From: Thermodesulfobacteriota bacterium
GTDB taxonomy: Bacteria > Desulfobacterota_D > UBA1144
Direction: 5' to 3'
NCBI GenBank assembly: GCA_030835345.1
Contig: JAURPH010000014.1
Coordinates: 1-40,805, forward strand
Length of the DNA: 40,805 nt
Shown: positions 33,353 to 40,805 of the stretch, in pieces
Layout of the letters: every line of letters starts with the position of its first letter
How positions within the stretch are numbered: the first letter of the stretch is position 1
The notes under the pieces: generated by a model
Databases searched by the model: none
Told to the model about the DNA's origin: nothing
Seen by the model: the letters and a program-made list of their open reading frames with translations, nothing else
Program-made: the position numbers and the translations under genes

Positions 33353-34204
33353 ATGGAAAAGTTTGTACAAAGAGCAAAGACTTTAATAGAGGCTTTGCCA
33401 TATATAAAAAAATTCAACTCTAAGACCATAGTTTTTAAATATGGTGGCAGTATAGGCTCAAAAGATTTTTCAAATTTTGCCAGAGATATTGTATTGATGA
33501 AATTGGTTGGAATAAACCCAGTTATTGTTCATGGAGGCGGTGCTGAAATTTCTAAAGTTTTAAAGTCATTGAAGGTAGAATCTAATTTTATTGATGGGTT
33601 AAGAGTTACATGTCCTAAAACAATGGAAGTTGTTGAAATGGTTCTTGGGGGAAAGGTTAATAAAGAGATAGTTTCAAAGATTATTATGAACGGCGGTAAG
33701 TCTGTGGGTATTTCAGGAAAAGATGGTGATCTTTTGAAAGTTAAGAAACTTAAAGCTCCAAAAAGAGGTCAGGATTTAGGAAGAGTAGGGCAGATTACCA
33801 AGGTTGATATCAAATTAATAACAGAGCTCCAGGATAATGGATATATACCTGTAGTGGCTCCTATAGGCTCCGACAACAAAGGTGTTTCTTATAATATTAA
33901 TGCTGATCATGCCGCTTCAAAGATTGCATCCTCCCTGAAAGCTGAAAAATTAATCATCTTAACAGATGTGCCTGGGATTCAAGATGAAAAAAGAAAGTTA
34001 ATTTCATCAATAACAAAAAAATCAGCTAATTCCCTTATAAGGAAAGGGGTTATTGCTAAGGGTATGGTCCCAAAGGTTAAATGCTTGGTCCAAGCACTTA
34101 TGGATGGAGTAAATAAGGCTCATATTATAGATGGCAGAATACCACATGCAGTAATACTGGAAACTTTCACTGATTCAGGAATTGGAACCGAGATTTTGCT
34201 TTGA
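33353..34204 (+). CDS. argB: Acetylglutamate kinase
   Basis: Phosphorylates N-acetylglutamate, the second step of arginine/ornithine synthesis. The 283-residue amino-acid-kinase fold has KYGGSIG, VHGGGAEIS, MVLGGKVNKEIV, GKDGDLL, VVAPIGSD and LTDVPGI as expected. It has a long N-terminal segment (EKFVQRAKTLIEALPYIKKF) before the first strand; this region is typical of arginine-feedback-inhibited, PII-regulated NAGKs, and a PII protein (GlnB) is encoded in this window, so PII control is plausible but inferred. It leads argB-argD-argF (8-base gap to argD). Confidence 0.95.
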   Translation: MEKFVQRAKTLIEALPYIKKFNSKTIVFKYGGSIGSKDFSNFARDIVLMKLVGINPVIVHGGGAEISKVLKSLKVESNFIDGLRVTCPKTMEVVEMVLGGKVNKEIVSKIIMNGGKSVGISGKDGDLLKVKKLKAPKRGQDLGRVGQITKVDIKLITELQDNGYIPVVAPIGSDNKGVSYNINADHAASKIASSLKAEKLIILTDVPGIQDEKRKLISSITKKSANSLIRKGVIAKGMVPKVKCLVQALMDGVNKAHIIDGRIPHAVILETFTDSGIGTEILL

Positions 34205-34211
34205 GGTTTAA

Positions 34212-35405
34212 GTGAAAAAGAAAATATTAAAAGATAATTCAAAGTATATAATTGGTAATTATTCAAGATATCCAATTTCAATAGTAAGTGGTGATGGATC
34301 ATATGTTTACGATTCCGAATCTAAAAAATATTTAGATTTTATTTCTGGAATAGCAGTAAATAATTTGGGTCATAATAATAAAAAGGTAAATAATGCTATT
34401 AACAAACAGTTGAAAAACTTAGTACATATTTCAAATTTATTTGTAATACCCAATCAGGTGAATTTTGCCAAAGAAATTGTTAAAAACAAACCAGGTCATA
34501 AAGTTTTTTTCTGCAATAGTGGAACAGAAGCTAATGAGGCAGCATTTAAGATTTCAAGAAAATGGGGAATTTTTAATAATAAAAAAACTATTGTTTCATT
34601 TACAGGTGGTTTTCATGGTAGAACCTTTGGTTCATTAACTGCAACATGGCCAAAAAAATATAAGGAAGGGTTTTATCCTCTGGTGCCAGGTTTTAAAACC
34701 GCAGAATTTAATGATATTGAAAGCTTTGAAAAAATTATTAAAAAAGATAAAAAGATATTAGCTGTAATTGTCGAGCCTATTCAAGGCGAAGCAGGAGTTA
34801 TTTTAGGATTAAAGAATTATCTGAAAAAATTAGAAAAAATTTGTAAAGAAAATAACATTCTATTAATTTTTGATGAGGTACAAGTAGGTATAGGTAGAAC
34901 TGGCAAAATATATTGCCATGAACATTTTAATATAAAACCAGATATTTTTACTCTTGCTAAAGCAATAGGTGGAGGATTACCTGTAGGAGCAGTTGTTGCT
35001 TCACCTAAGGTTGCAGATTTTTTAACACCAGGTTCCCATGGAACAACAATGGGAGGAAATCCGCTCGCAATGGCTGCAGGTATGGCCTCTTTTAAACAAA
35101 TTAATACAAAATCTTTTTTAAGTAGCGTTAAAGATAAAGGAAATTATTTTCTTCAGGAATTAAAAAAGTTGAGCAGAAATACTAATATCAAGGAAGTAAG
35201 AGGATTAGGTCTAATATTAGCTATTGAATTCTTTTCATCAGAATCTGCTAAGAAATTTGCTAATTTATGCTTAAAGAAAGGATTGTTAATATTATTAACT
35301 GAGAAGGTAAACATAAGAATATTGCCTCCATTAAATGTAAAAAAGTTAGAAATCGATAAAGCTATCAAAATATTTAAAAATTCACTGGAGGATTTAAATG
35401 CCTAA
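34212..35405 (+). CDS. argD: Acetylornithine aminotransferase
   Basis: PLP-dependent transaminase for the fourth step of ornithine synthesis (acetylglutamate semialdehyde to acetylornithine). The 397-residue class-III enzyme has NSGTEANEAAFKISRKW, DEVQVGIGRTG and the PLP lysine Lys250 in LAKAIGGGLPVGAVVAS. The start RYPISIVSGDGSYVYDSESK matches ArgD. GTG start at 34212, with GAGG at 34203-34206 that overlaps the argB stop and lies 5 bases upstream. It overlaps argF by 8 bases, so the three arg genes are translated as one block. Confidence 0.94.
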   Translation: MKKKILKDNSKYIIGNYSRYPISIVSGDGSYVYDSESKKYLDFISGIAVNNLGHNNKKVNNAINKQLKNLVHISNLFVIPNQVNFAKEIVKNKPGHKVFFCNSGTEANEAAFKISRKWGIFNNKKTIVSFTGGFHGRTFGSLTATWPKKYKEGFYPLVPGFKTAEFNDIESFEKIIKKDKKILAVIVEPIQGEAGVILGLKNYLKKLEKICKENNILLIFDEVQVGIGRTGKIYCHEHFNIKPDIFTLAKAIGGGLPVGAVVASPKVADFLTPGSHGTTMGGNPLAMAAGMASFKQINTKSFLSSVKDKGNYFLQELKKLSRNTNIKEVRGLGLILAIEFFSSESAKKFANLCLKKGLLILLTEKVNIRILPPLNVKKLEIDKAIKIFKNSLEDLNA

Positions 35406-36291
35406 GTCTTTAATAAGTATTGATGATTTAACTGAAAAAGAAATACTTAAAATATTAGCTAAGATTTCCTATTTTAAGAAGAAAAAGAAAGTTGTAAAAC
35501 ATAAAGGTAAATCTGTTGGTCTTTTGTTCGAAAAATTTTCAACTAGAACAAGATTGTCTTTTGAGTCAGCAATTGCAAAATTAGGGGCTAATCCAATATT
35601 TATTAATAAGCAAGATACTCAGTTATCAAGAGGGGAATCCATAGTAGAGACTGCTAGAATGTTCTCTTTTTATCTGGATGCATTAGTTTATAGAACAGAT
35701 TCAGATTCTAAAATTAACGATTTTAATAAAGCATCTGATATTCCTATTATTAATGCATTATCTGATCTAGAGCATCCTACCCAAATAATTTCTGACATTT
35801 TTACTATTAAAGAGACCTTTAATAAAAAAAATATCAGGAAAATTAATATTTCTTATATTGGAGATGCAAATAATATAGCAATATCCTTTGCAAAGATAGC
35901 TAGAATTTTAAAATTAAAATTCACTTTTTGTTGTCCTAAAAAATATAGTATGCCTTTAGCAAAAATAATAAATGATAAAACTGGATTATCTTTAACGGCA
36001 GATACTAATGAAGCATTTTATAATGCTGATGTTATTTATACCGATGTTTGGACTAGCATGGGAATGGAAAAAGAAAATGCCATTAGATTGAAAGATTTTA
36101 AAAAATATCAAGTAACCAAAATCCTTATGGAAAAAACAAGTAATAAGTCAGTATTTATGCATTGTCTTCCAGCACATATTGGTGAAGAAGTGACTTCTGA
36201 TGTAATAAATTCTGATAAATCTATCGTATACCAACAAGCAGAGAATAAGCTTTATTCTGCTATGGCCATTATTGATTTCTTCTTAAGTTAA
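35398..36291 (+). CDS. argF: Ornithine carbamoyltransferase
   Basis: Transfers carbamoyl phosphate to ornithine to give citrulline. The 297-residue protein has the carbamoyl-phosphate site STRTR (48-52), the ornithine-binding Cys loop HCLP (255-258), and LEHPTQIISD. The residue after HCLPAH is Ile where Arg is usual (HRGEEV), a small departure in a conserved loop. Last gene of the arg block; it starts 8 bases before argD ends. Its end overlaps convergent uvrC by 23 bases. argC, argJ, argG and argH are not in the window. Confidence 0.95.
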   Translation: MPKSLISIDDLTEKEILKILAKISYFKKKKKVVKHKGKSVGLLFEKFSTRTRLSFESAIAKLGANPIFINKQDTQLSRGESIVETARMFSFYLDALVYRTDSDSKINDFNKASDIPIINALSDLEHPTQIISDIFTIKETFNKKNIRKINISYIGDANNIAISFAKIARILKLKFTFCCPKKYSMPLAKIINDKTGLSLTADTNEAFYNADVIYTDVWTSMGMEKENAIRLKDFKKYQVTKILMEKTSNKSVFMHCLPAHIGEEVTSDVINSDKSIVYQQAENKLYSAMAIIDFFLS

Positions 36292-38068
36292 GAAGGATTT
36301 TTTGAATTATATTCTTATTGATTCCTAGTTCTTTCAACTCAGAATCTGTTGCAGATGCTATACCATTGATATCTCTAAACTTTCTTATTAATTTATTAAT
36401 TGTTTGTTTATTGATCTTAAGGGATGTAAATATTGAAGAATTAATCATTTCCTTCCCTCTTTTTGATTTATGGAAATTAATTGCAAATCTATGTGCTTCA
36501 TTCCTTAAATTGATTAGGATATTTAGCTCATCATTTAAATCGTCAAAATTAATTGCAGATTTTATATTTGGAAGATAAATTTTATCGATTTTCTCACTTT
36601 TCCTTGGTTTTGCGATTGATGCTAATCCAATATTTTCTGGTATTAATTTTTTAATTTTATTTAAATGTCCCTTCCCACCATCTAAAAGGATAAGGTCAGG
36701 CCTTTCCCAGCCATTTTGACCAATTCTATTAATTCTCCTGTTGATTGCCTCCTTCATCATTCCATAGTCATCTGGACCATTTGTTTTAATATTAAATTTT
36801 CTATAAGATGCTTTATCTGGCTTACAATTTTTAAAGGTAACCATAGAAGCTACTGCATTTGTTCCTTGGGTGTTAGAAATATCAAAGCATTCTATTCGCT
36901 GTGGAAGCTGTTTTAAACCTAAAGCTTCTTTTAAATTTTTAAGATTTTTTCCTAATTGCTGATCTTCATCAAAATTTACTTCAAATTGCATTTTTGCATT
37001 CTTTTCGGCTAACTCTACAAGCTTTAATTTTTTTCCTTTTTGAATTACATCAATTTTTAATTCCTTTATACCAAGGTTAGTTAAGTCTGATAAAAGTTCT
37101 TTTTGGAAATCAAAATTACTAGGTAAAAAGATTTTTTTTGGTACAGATGACCTCATTGAATAAAACTGTTTAATTATTTCATAACTTTCTAGTTTAATAT
37201 TTTTAGTTTTTGAATGAAAAAACAGATCTGCTTTATCTATAATAAAGCCACCTCTAAAAAATAATATTGCTATTTGAATTGAATTACCAACTGAATGGAT
37301 TCCAATGATATCAGTATTCTTAAGATTCTCTGCACTTACTGCATCAAAATAGTTATTATTATTGAAGATTTCTAATTCATCCCTTAAGAAAGATGCTTGC
37401 TCAAACATTTCTTTCTCAGCCAGCTCATTCATTTTTTTTTCAATATTTTTCTTTAATTCTCCTATCTTACCTTTAAAAATACTATTTATTTTCTCAACAT
37501 TTATGTCGTATTCTGACTTAATTTCATTATCATCACATGGACCAAGGCACATCCCAATATCCTTATAAAGACAAGCTCTAGATTTATGCATATTAAATTT
37601 GTTATTAGAACAATCTCTTAAACCAAAAGTTTTTTGAAAGAATCTTTTAGTTTTCCTTACACTTTCGGATGATTTAAAAGGACCTAAATAAATTGAATCT
37701 TTATCTGAACATTTTCTTACAATTGAAATTCTTGGAAATTCTTCATTTAACTCAACTCTAATAGATGAATAATTTTTATCATCTTTTAGCAGAACATTAT
37801 ATTTAGGTTGTCTTAGTTTTATTAATTTGTTTTCAAGTAACAAAGCTTCTTCTTCATTTTGAGTTGTTATAAAGTCTAAATCAGCTGCCTCTAACATTAG
37901 AAAGCTAACATTAAGTCTTTTATCTTTTGATTTAGAGAAATATGATTTTACTCTATTTCTTAGGTTCTTTGCTTTTCCTATATAAAGGCTTTCATCATTC
38001 TCACCTTTAAAAATATACACACCAGGCTCTAATGGTAGATTCTTGGTATCTAGCTGATTTATATCCAC
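36269..38068 (-). CDS. uvrC: UvrABC excision nuclease subunit C
   Basis: Makes the two incisions around a DNA lesion in nucleotide excision repair. The 599-residue protein has the full layout: N-terminal GIY-YIG nuclease (PGVYIFKGENDESLYIGKAK, about 17-36), a central UVR helical pair (KKMNELAEKEMFEQASFLRDE), the RNase H-like endonuclease domain (CFDISNTQGTNAVASMV; LILLDGGKGHLNKI) and C-terminal tandem helix-hairpin-helix segments. The start is a GTG at 38068 (VDINQLDTKNLP) without a ribosome site. It is divergent from nth, another DNA-repair gene. Confidence 0.95.
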   Translation of the reverse strand: MDINQLDTKNLPLEPGVYIFKGENDESLYIGKAKNLRNRVKSYFSKSKDKRLNVSFLMLEAADLDFITTQNEEEALLLENKLIKLRQPKYNVLLKDDKNYSSIRVELNEEFPRISIVRKCSDKDSIYLGPFKSSESVRKTKRFFQKTFGLRDCSNNKFNMHKSRACLYKDIGMCLGPCDDNEIKSEYDINVEKINSIFKGKIGELKKNIEKKMNELAEKEMFEQASFLRDELEIFNNNNYFDAVSAENLKNTDIIGIHSVGNSIQIAILFFRGGFIIDKADLFFHSKTKNIKLESYEIIKQFYSMRSSVPKKIFLPSNFDFQKELLSDLTNLGIKELKIDVIQKGKKLKLVELAEKNAKMQFEVNFDEDQQLGKNLKNLKEALGLKQLPQRIECFDISNTQGTNAVASMVTFKNCKPDKASYRKFNIKTNGPDDYGMMKEAINRRINRIGQNGWERPDLILLDGGKGHLNKIKKLIPENIGLASIAKPRKSEKIDKIYLPNIKSAINFDDLNDELNILINLRNEAHRFAINFHKSKRGKEMINSSIFTSLKINKQTINKLIRKFRDINGIASATDSELKELGINKNIIQKILLNLRRNQ

Positions 38069-38128
38069 ACTTTAAGGTTAGCTGATTTATTTTATTAAAA
38101 AACGCAACTATTTTGTTAATATAAGTAA

Positions 38129-38782
38129 ATGGATATTGAAAAAATTGTTAAAATCATGGAAAAAGAGAGAAAGGTATCGGAACCGACTGCTGTTGAAAGC
38201 TTTATAGATCTTAATAAATCCCGAAATCCCTTTAAAGTTTTAATATCAACCATAATTAGTTTGAGGACCAAAGATGAAGTCACGGCAGTATCCTCAAAGA
38301 CATTGTTTAATTTAGCAGATACACCAAAAATGATGTCAAAGATGACTACGAGGAAAATTGAGAAGGCAATTTACCCTTGTGGTTTTTTTAGAAATAAAGC
38401 AAAAACAATTCGTGAAATATCAAAGAAAATAGTAGAAGATTATGCAGGTGAAGTTCCTGATTCTATTGAAGAGCTAGTTAAATTTAAAGGAGTTGGAAGA
38501 AAGACTGCAAATTTAGTTTTAACATTAGGATTTGATAAGCCTGCGATATGTGTCGATATACATGTGCATAGGATATTTAATAGACTTGGGTATGTGAAAA
38601 CTAAAAACCCAGATGAAACTGAAATGAAGTTGAGAGAGAAGCTACCATTAAAGCTATGGAAAAGAATAAATTCCTTGCTAGTTTTTTATGGTCAAAAAGT
38701 TTGCAGGCCAGTTTCTCCATTCTGTACTGAGTGTAGGCTTACAGAACTATGCAAAAAAAATAATGTTTTAAGCTATAGATAA
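38129..38782 (+). CDS. nth: Endonuclease III
   Basis: DNA glycosylase/AP-lyase that removes oxidised pyrimidines. The 217-residue protein has the helix-hairpin-helix with catalytic Lys125 (GVGRKTAN) and Asp143 (CVDIHVHR), and the C-terminal [4Fe-4S] loop with Cys192, Cys199, Cys202 and Cys208 in C-X6-C-X2-C-X5-C spacing, exactly that of Nth. The ATG at 38129 has no ribosome site and lies just after TAATAT/TATAAG sequences that could serve as a -10 box. Its terminator is shared with glnA. Confidence 0.95.
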   Translation: MDIEKIVKIMEKERKVSEPTAVESFIDLNKSRNPFKVLISTIISLRTKDEVTAVSSKTLFNLADTPKMMSKMTTRKIEKAIYPCGFFRNKAKTIREISKKIVEDYAGEVPDSIEELVKFKGVGRKTANLVLTLGFDKPAICVDIHVHRIFNRLGYVKTKNPDETEMKLREKLPLKLWKRINSLLVFYGQKVCRPVSPFCTECRLTELCKKNNVLSYR

Positions 38783-38785
38783 AGA

Positions 38786-38815
38786 GGGTGAGTCTGATAA
38801 AACCCACCCATAATT
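38786..38815. terminator. Terminator between nth and glnA
   Basis: GGGTGAG (38786-38792) pairs with CCCACCC (38803-38809) apart from one mismatch; read on the minus strand that mismatch becomes a G-U pair. A T-rich tract follows on the plus strand. It lies between two convergent genes, 4 bases after the nth stop. Confidence 0.5.
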
Positions 38816-38826
38816 TTTAATTTATT

Positions 38827-40245
38827 TTAAACACTGTAATACATAACAAATTCCATTGGATTTGGTCTTGTTCTCCAAGGGGTAACTTCATTATCCATTT
38901 TATAGTTTATGTATCCTTCAATAAATTCTTTAGTAAATACATCACCTTCAAGAAGGAACTTGTGGTCTTTTTGAAGTTCAGCAAGTGACTCGGCTAAAGA
39001 TGCAGGAACAGATGGATATTTAGACAATTCCTTTTCTGATAATTCATAAATATCTTGTTCCAGTTCTTTGGTAGGGGTAATTTTATTTTTAATACCATCT
39101 AGACCAGCCATTAATAATGCAGAGAATATTAGATAACAATTGCCAGCAGGATCTGGGAATCTTGTTTCTATTCTTTTAGCTTTAGGGCTTTGTGAATACA
39201 TCGGTATTCTGATTGCTGCACTTCTATTTCTTGCCGAATGGGCTAGGACTATTGGTGCCTCATATCCGGGAACAAGTCTTTTGTAAGAATTTATCGTTGA
39301 ATTTGTAAATGCACATATAGCTCTTGCGTGTTTTAAAACACCACCAATGTAATATAGTGCCATATCACTTAATCCAGCATATTTATTACCTGCAAAAAGT
39401 GGCTTAGATCCTTTCCATATAGATTGATGAACATGCATCCCAGAACCGTTATCTGCATAAACAGGTTTAGGCATAAATGTTGCTGATTTTCCATGATTTT
39501 TAGCTACATTTTTAACGATATATTTATACCAAAGTGTATGATCAGCCATTTGTTTTAATGGAGCAAATCTAAGATCAATTTCTGATTGTCCAGGACCACC
39601 AACTTCATGATGATGACATTCTACATGAAGTCCACATTCTTGCATCACTTTTACCATATCTGATCTTATATCTTGATATGTATCAAGTGGTGAAAGTGGA
39701 AAATAACCTTCTTTGTATCTAATTTTATGTCCAGTATTTGGAACTTCATCCTCACCGGAATTCCACTCTGCTTCTTCTGAATCCACTTGATAAAAAGACG
39801 AATTAGGTGTTGATTGATATCTAACATCATCAAATACAAAAAATTCTAACTCAGGACCAAAGAAACAAGTGTCACCAATTTTAGTTTTAGCCAAATGTTG
39901 TTCAGCCTTAGTTGCAACATATCTTGGATCAAGATCATATCTTTTCTTTGTAAGTGGGTCAGCAACATCACAAATCATTGCCAGGGTAGGGTGAGCCATA
40001 AAAGGATCAATTACCGCAGTTGAGGGATCTGGGAGGATTATCATATCACTATTATTAATAGCTTGCCATCCTCTGATACTAGATCCATCAAAACCCATTC
40101 CATCTTTGAAAGTGCCAGCATCTATTTCAGATGCTGGAAAACTTGTATGTTGCCATTGGCCCAAAATATCACAGAACCTTAGATCAACAAATTCAATTTT
40201 TTTTGACTTAATTAATTTAAGTACATCATTAGCTGTTTTACCCAT
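38827..40245 (-). CDS. glnA: Glutamine synthetase type I
   Basis: Makes glutamine from glutamate and ammonia, the main entry of ammonium. The 472-residue protein has the GS signatures (DGSSIRGW, FGPELEFFVF, GGPGQSEIDLRF, NGSGMHVHQS, KRLVPGYEAPI) and the Tyr that GlnE adenylylates, Tyr400 in DIYELSEKEL, so it is of the GSI-beta type under covalent control. ATG with a very strong ribosome site AAGGAGG. It follows glnB by 27 bases, with a hairpin between, and is probably expressed from the sigma-54 promoter upstream of glnB. Confidence 0.97.
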   Translation of the reverse strand: MGKTANDVLKLIKSKKIEFVDLRFCDILGQWQHTSFPASEIDAGTFKDGMGFDGSSIRGWQAINNSDMIILPDPSTAVIDPFMAHPTLAMICDVADPLTKKRYDLDPRYVATKAEQHLAKTKIGDTCFFGPELEFFVFDDVRYQSTPNSSFYQVDSEEAEWNSGEDEVPNTGHKIRYKEGYFPLSPLDTYQDIRSDMVKVMQECGLHVECHHHEVGGPGQSEIDLRFAPLKQMADHTLWYKYIVKNVAKNHGKSATFMPKPVYADNGSGMHVHQSIWKGSKPLFAGNKYAGLSDMALYYIGGVLKHARAICAFTNSTINSYKRLVPGYEAPIVLAHSARNRSAAIRIPMYSQSPKAKRIETRFPDPAGNCYLIFSALLMAGLDGIKNKITPTKELEQDIYELSEKELSKYPSVPASLAESLAELQKDHKFLLEGDVFTKEFIEGYINYKMDNEVTPWRTRPNPMEFVMYYSV

Positions 40246-40260
40246 ACTATTCCTCCTTTT

Positions 40261-40285
40261 TTCTGCAGAAAATTAAACTGCAGAA
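40261..40285 (-). promoter_or_regulatory. Intercistronic hairpin between glnB and glnA
   Basis: A perfect 8-bp stem, TTCTGCAG (40261-40268) with CTGCAGAA (40278-40285), with a 9-base loop spans the glnB stop codon and ends 5 to 10 bases before the glnA ribosome site. There is no T run, so it is not a simple terminator. It may adjust the amounts of GlnB and GlnA through mRNA processing or translation. Confidence 0.4.
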
Positions 40286-40611
40286 TCTCCAGTTTCTCCA
40301 GTTCTAATTCTTATAGCTTGTTCAACTGAAAAAACAAAAATCTTACCATCACCTATTTTATTAGTATTTGCTGAAGATTGTATTGCTTTAACTACATCAT
40401 CAACTTTATCATCAGATACAGCAATATCTAATTGAATTTTAGGAATAAACTCAATCTCATATTCTGCACCTCTGTAGACTTCGGTATGCCCTTTTTGCCT
40501 ACCAAAACCTTTAACTTCAGATACTGTCATACCTGTTACACCTACTGACTTTAAAGCCTCTTTCACGTCATCTAGTTTGAAAGGCTTAATAATAGCCTGA
40601 ATCATTTTCAT
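40273..40611 (-). CDS. glnB: Nitrogen regulatory protein P-II
   Basis: Trimeric PII signal protein of 112 residues that senses 2-oxoglutarate, ATP and uridylylation state. The T-loop contains [12 protein letters not shown] with Tyr51, the residue uridylylated by GlnD in proteobacteria. The B- and C-loop landmarks ([21 protein letters not shown]) are complete. Adjacent glnA suggests control of ammonium assimilation. Its upstream region has a sigma-54 promoter, and the ATG is preceded by GGGAGGG 6 bases upstream. PII may also control the ArgB in this window. Confidence 0.96.
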   Translation of the reverse strand: MKMIQAIIKPFKLDDVKEALKSVGVTGMTVSEVKGFGRQKGHTEVYRGAEYEIEFIPKIQLDIAVSDDKVDDVVKAIQSSANTNKIGDGKIFVFSVEQAIRIRTGETGDSAV

Positions 40612-40638
40612 TTTAAATCCCTCCCACAGGATAAATTA

Positions 40639-40660
40639 TGTCATTAAATATATTATGACA
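40639..40660. promoter_or_regulatory. Inverted repeat TGTCAT-N10-ATGACA in the glnB leader
   Basis: A perfect 6-bp inverted repeat with a 10-base spacer lies between the sigma-54 promoter and the glnB start, inside the expected 5' leader. It does not match the NtrC or NtcA consensus. It may be a repressor operator or a leader hairpin. Confidence 0.4.
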
Positions 40661-40704
40661 CATATTAAAGAAATGCGTTAAAAAGCATTATCTTTACTGA
40701 ATTA

Positions 40705-40722
40705 CGGCAATTAATGTGCCAA
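40705..40722 (-). promoter_or_regulatory. Sigma-54 (-24/-12) promoter of glnB-glnA
   Basis: Reading the minus strand, the sequence is TTGGCACATTAATTGCCG (40722-40705). It matches the sigma-54 consensus TGGCAC-N5-TTGC: the -24 GG (40720-40719) and the -12 GC (40708-40707) are separated by exactly 10 bases. Transcription would begin near 40695, about 84 bases before glnB. An NtrC-type enhancer would lie further upstream, partly outside the window. This is the typical nitrogen-responsive control of glnA operons. Confidence 0.8.
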
Positions 40723-40805
40723 GTAAAATCTATTTGTCTTCTATCTATATCTTAAAAAATATTATATTTAAATCTTTTTAGAATAAAAAATTATAGGTGG
40801 CATAT

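Overview
The window is about 40.8 kb of very A+T-rich (roughly 70% by eye), densely packed chromosomal DNA. It uses the standard bacterial code with ATG, GTG and TTG starts. It carries almost only housekeeping and biosynthetic genes, with no rRNA, tRNA, insertion sequence, prophage or CRISPR array that I can recognise. Sigma-54 control of glnB-glnA, a PTS enzyme I/HPr pair without visible sugar permeases, CarD, assimilatory APS reductase, the futalosine menaquinone enzyme MqnC, ExbB/ExbD and a LolA-like periplasmic protein point to a Gram-negative, probably streamlined free-living (perhaps marine) bacterium. Proteobacteria-like, SAR324/Nitrospinota-like or Dadabacteria-like lineages would all fit. 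The sequence alone does not fix the lineage.

Layout. 1-1277: the start of an unrecognised membrane protein (minus) and a flippase-like/LPG-synthase-type membrane protein (plus). 1312-1390: a candidate small structured RNA. 1394-7099: a divergent sulfate assimilation locus, with a PiT-family sulfate permease and APS reductase on minus, and CysI, CysD and CysN on plus. A four-copy tandem repeat sits in the shared promoter region. 7102-9765: the tRNA hydroxylase TrhO, a SodC-like lipoprotein without copper ligands, glutaredoxin, a four-helix membrane protein, a highly expressed-looking 66-residue protein with its own promoter and terminator, and a [2Fe-2S] ferredoxin. 9822-12993: lysA, exbB/exbD, a DMT transporter. 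12990-18339: ddl, thiolase, ygfZ, trxB, an aldo/keto reductase. 18332-21774: a flippase, a sugar-nucleotide epimerase and a class II aldolase. 21756-24751: a minus operon of LolA-like protein, HPr, enzyme I and a DUF393-like protein. 24823-29979: mqnC, an unknown gene, then bioB-bioA-bioF. 30042-33301: a small DnaT/gpO-type domain protein, a phosphodiesterase, carD and a Xer recombinase. 33353-36291: argB-argD-argF. 36269-38782: uvrC and nth. 38827-40611: glnB-glnA behind a sigma-54 promoter.

How the genes work together. The sulfur genes form a complete minimal route from outside sulfate to sulfide: permease, CysDN, APS reductase, sulfite reductase. They use APS rather than PAPS, so no APS kinase is needed. 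No flavoprotein CysJ is present; the nearby ferredoxin is a possible electron source. The nitrogen pair glnB-glnA, the arginine genes and lysA supply nitrogen assimilation and amino acids. bioBAF and mqnC supply biotin and menaquinone. Redox upkeep is covered by trxB, glutaredoxin, ferredoxin and YgfZ, and DNA repair by uvrC and nth.

The most interesting non-routine signals are the three-helix RNA at 1312-1390, the 37-bp tandem repeats in the cys promoter, the self-contained 66-residue gene with an internal duplication, the metal-dead SodC-like lipoprotein, seven overlapping convergent gene pairs out of ten, and several promoters placed so close to the start codon that the mRNAs should be leaderless.
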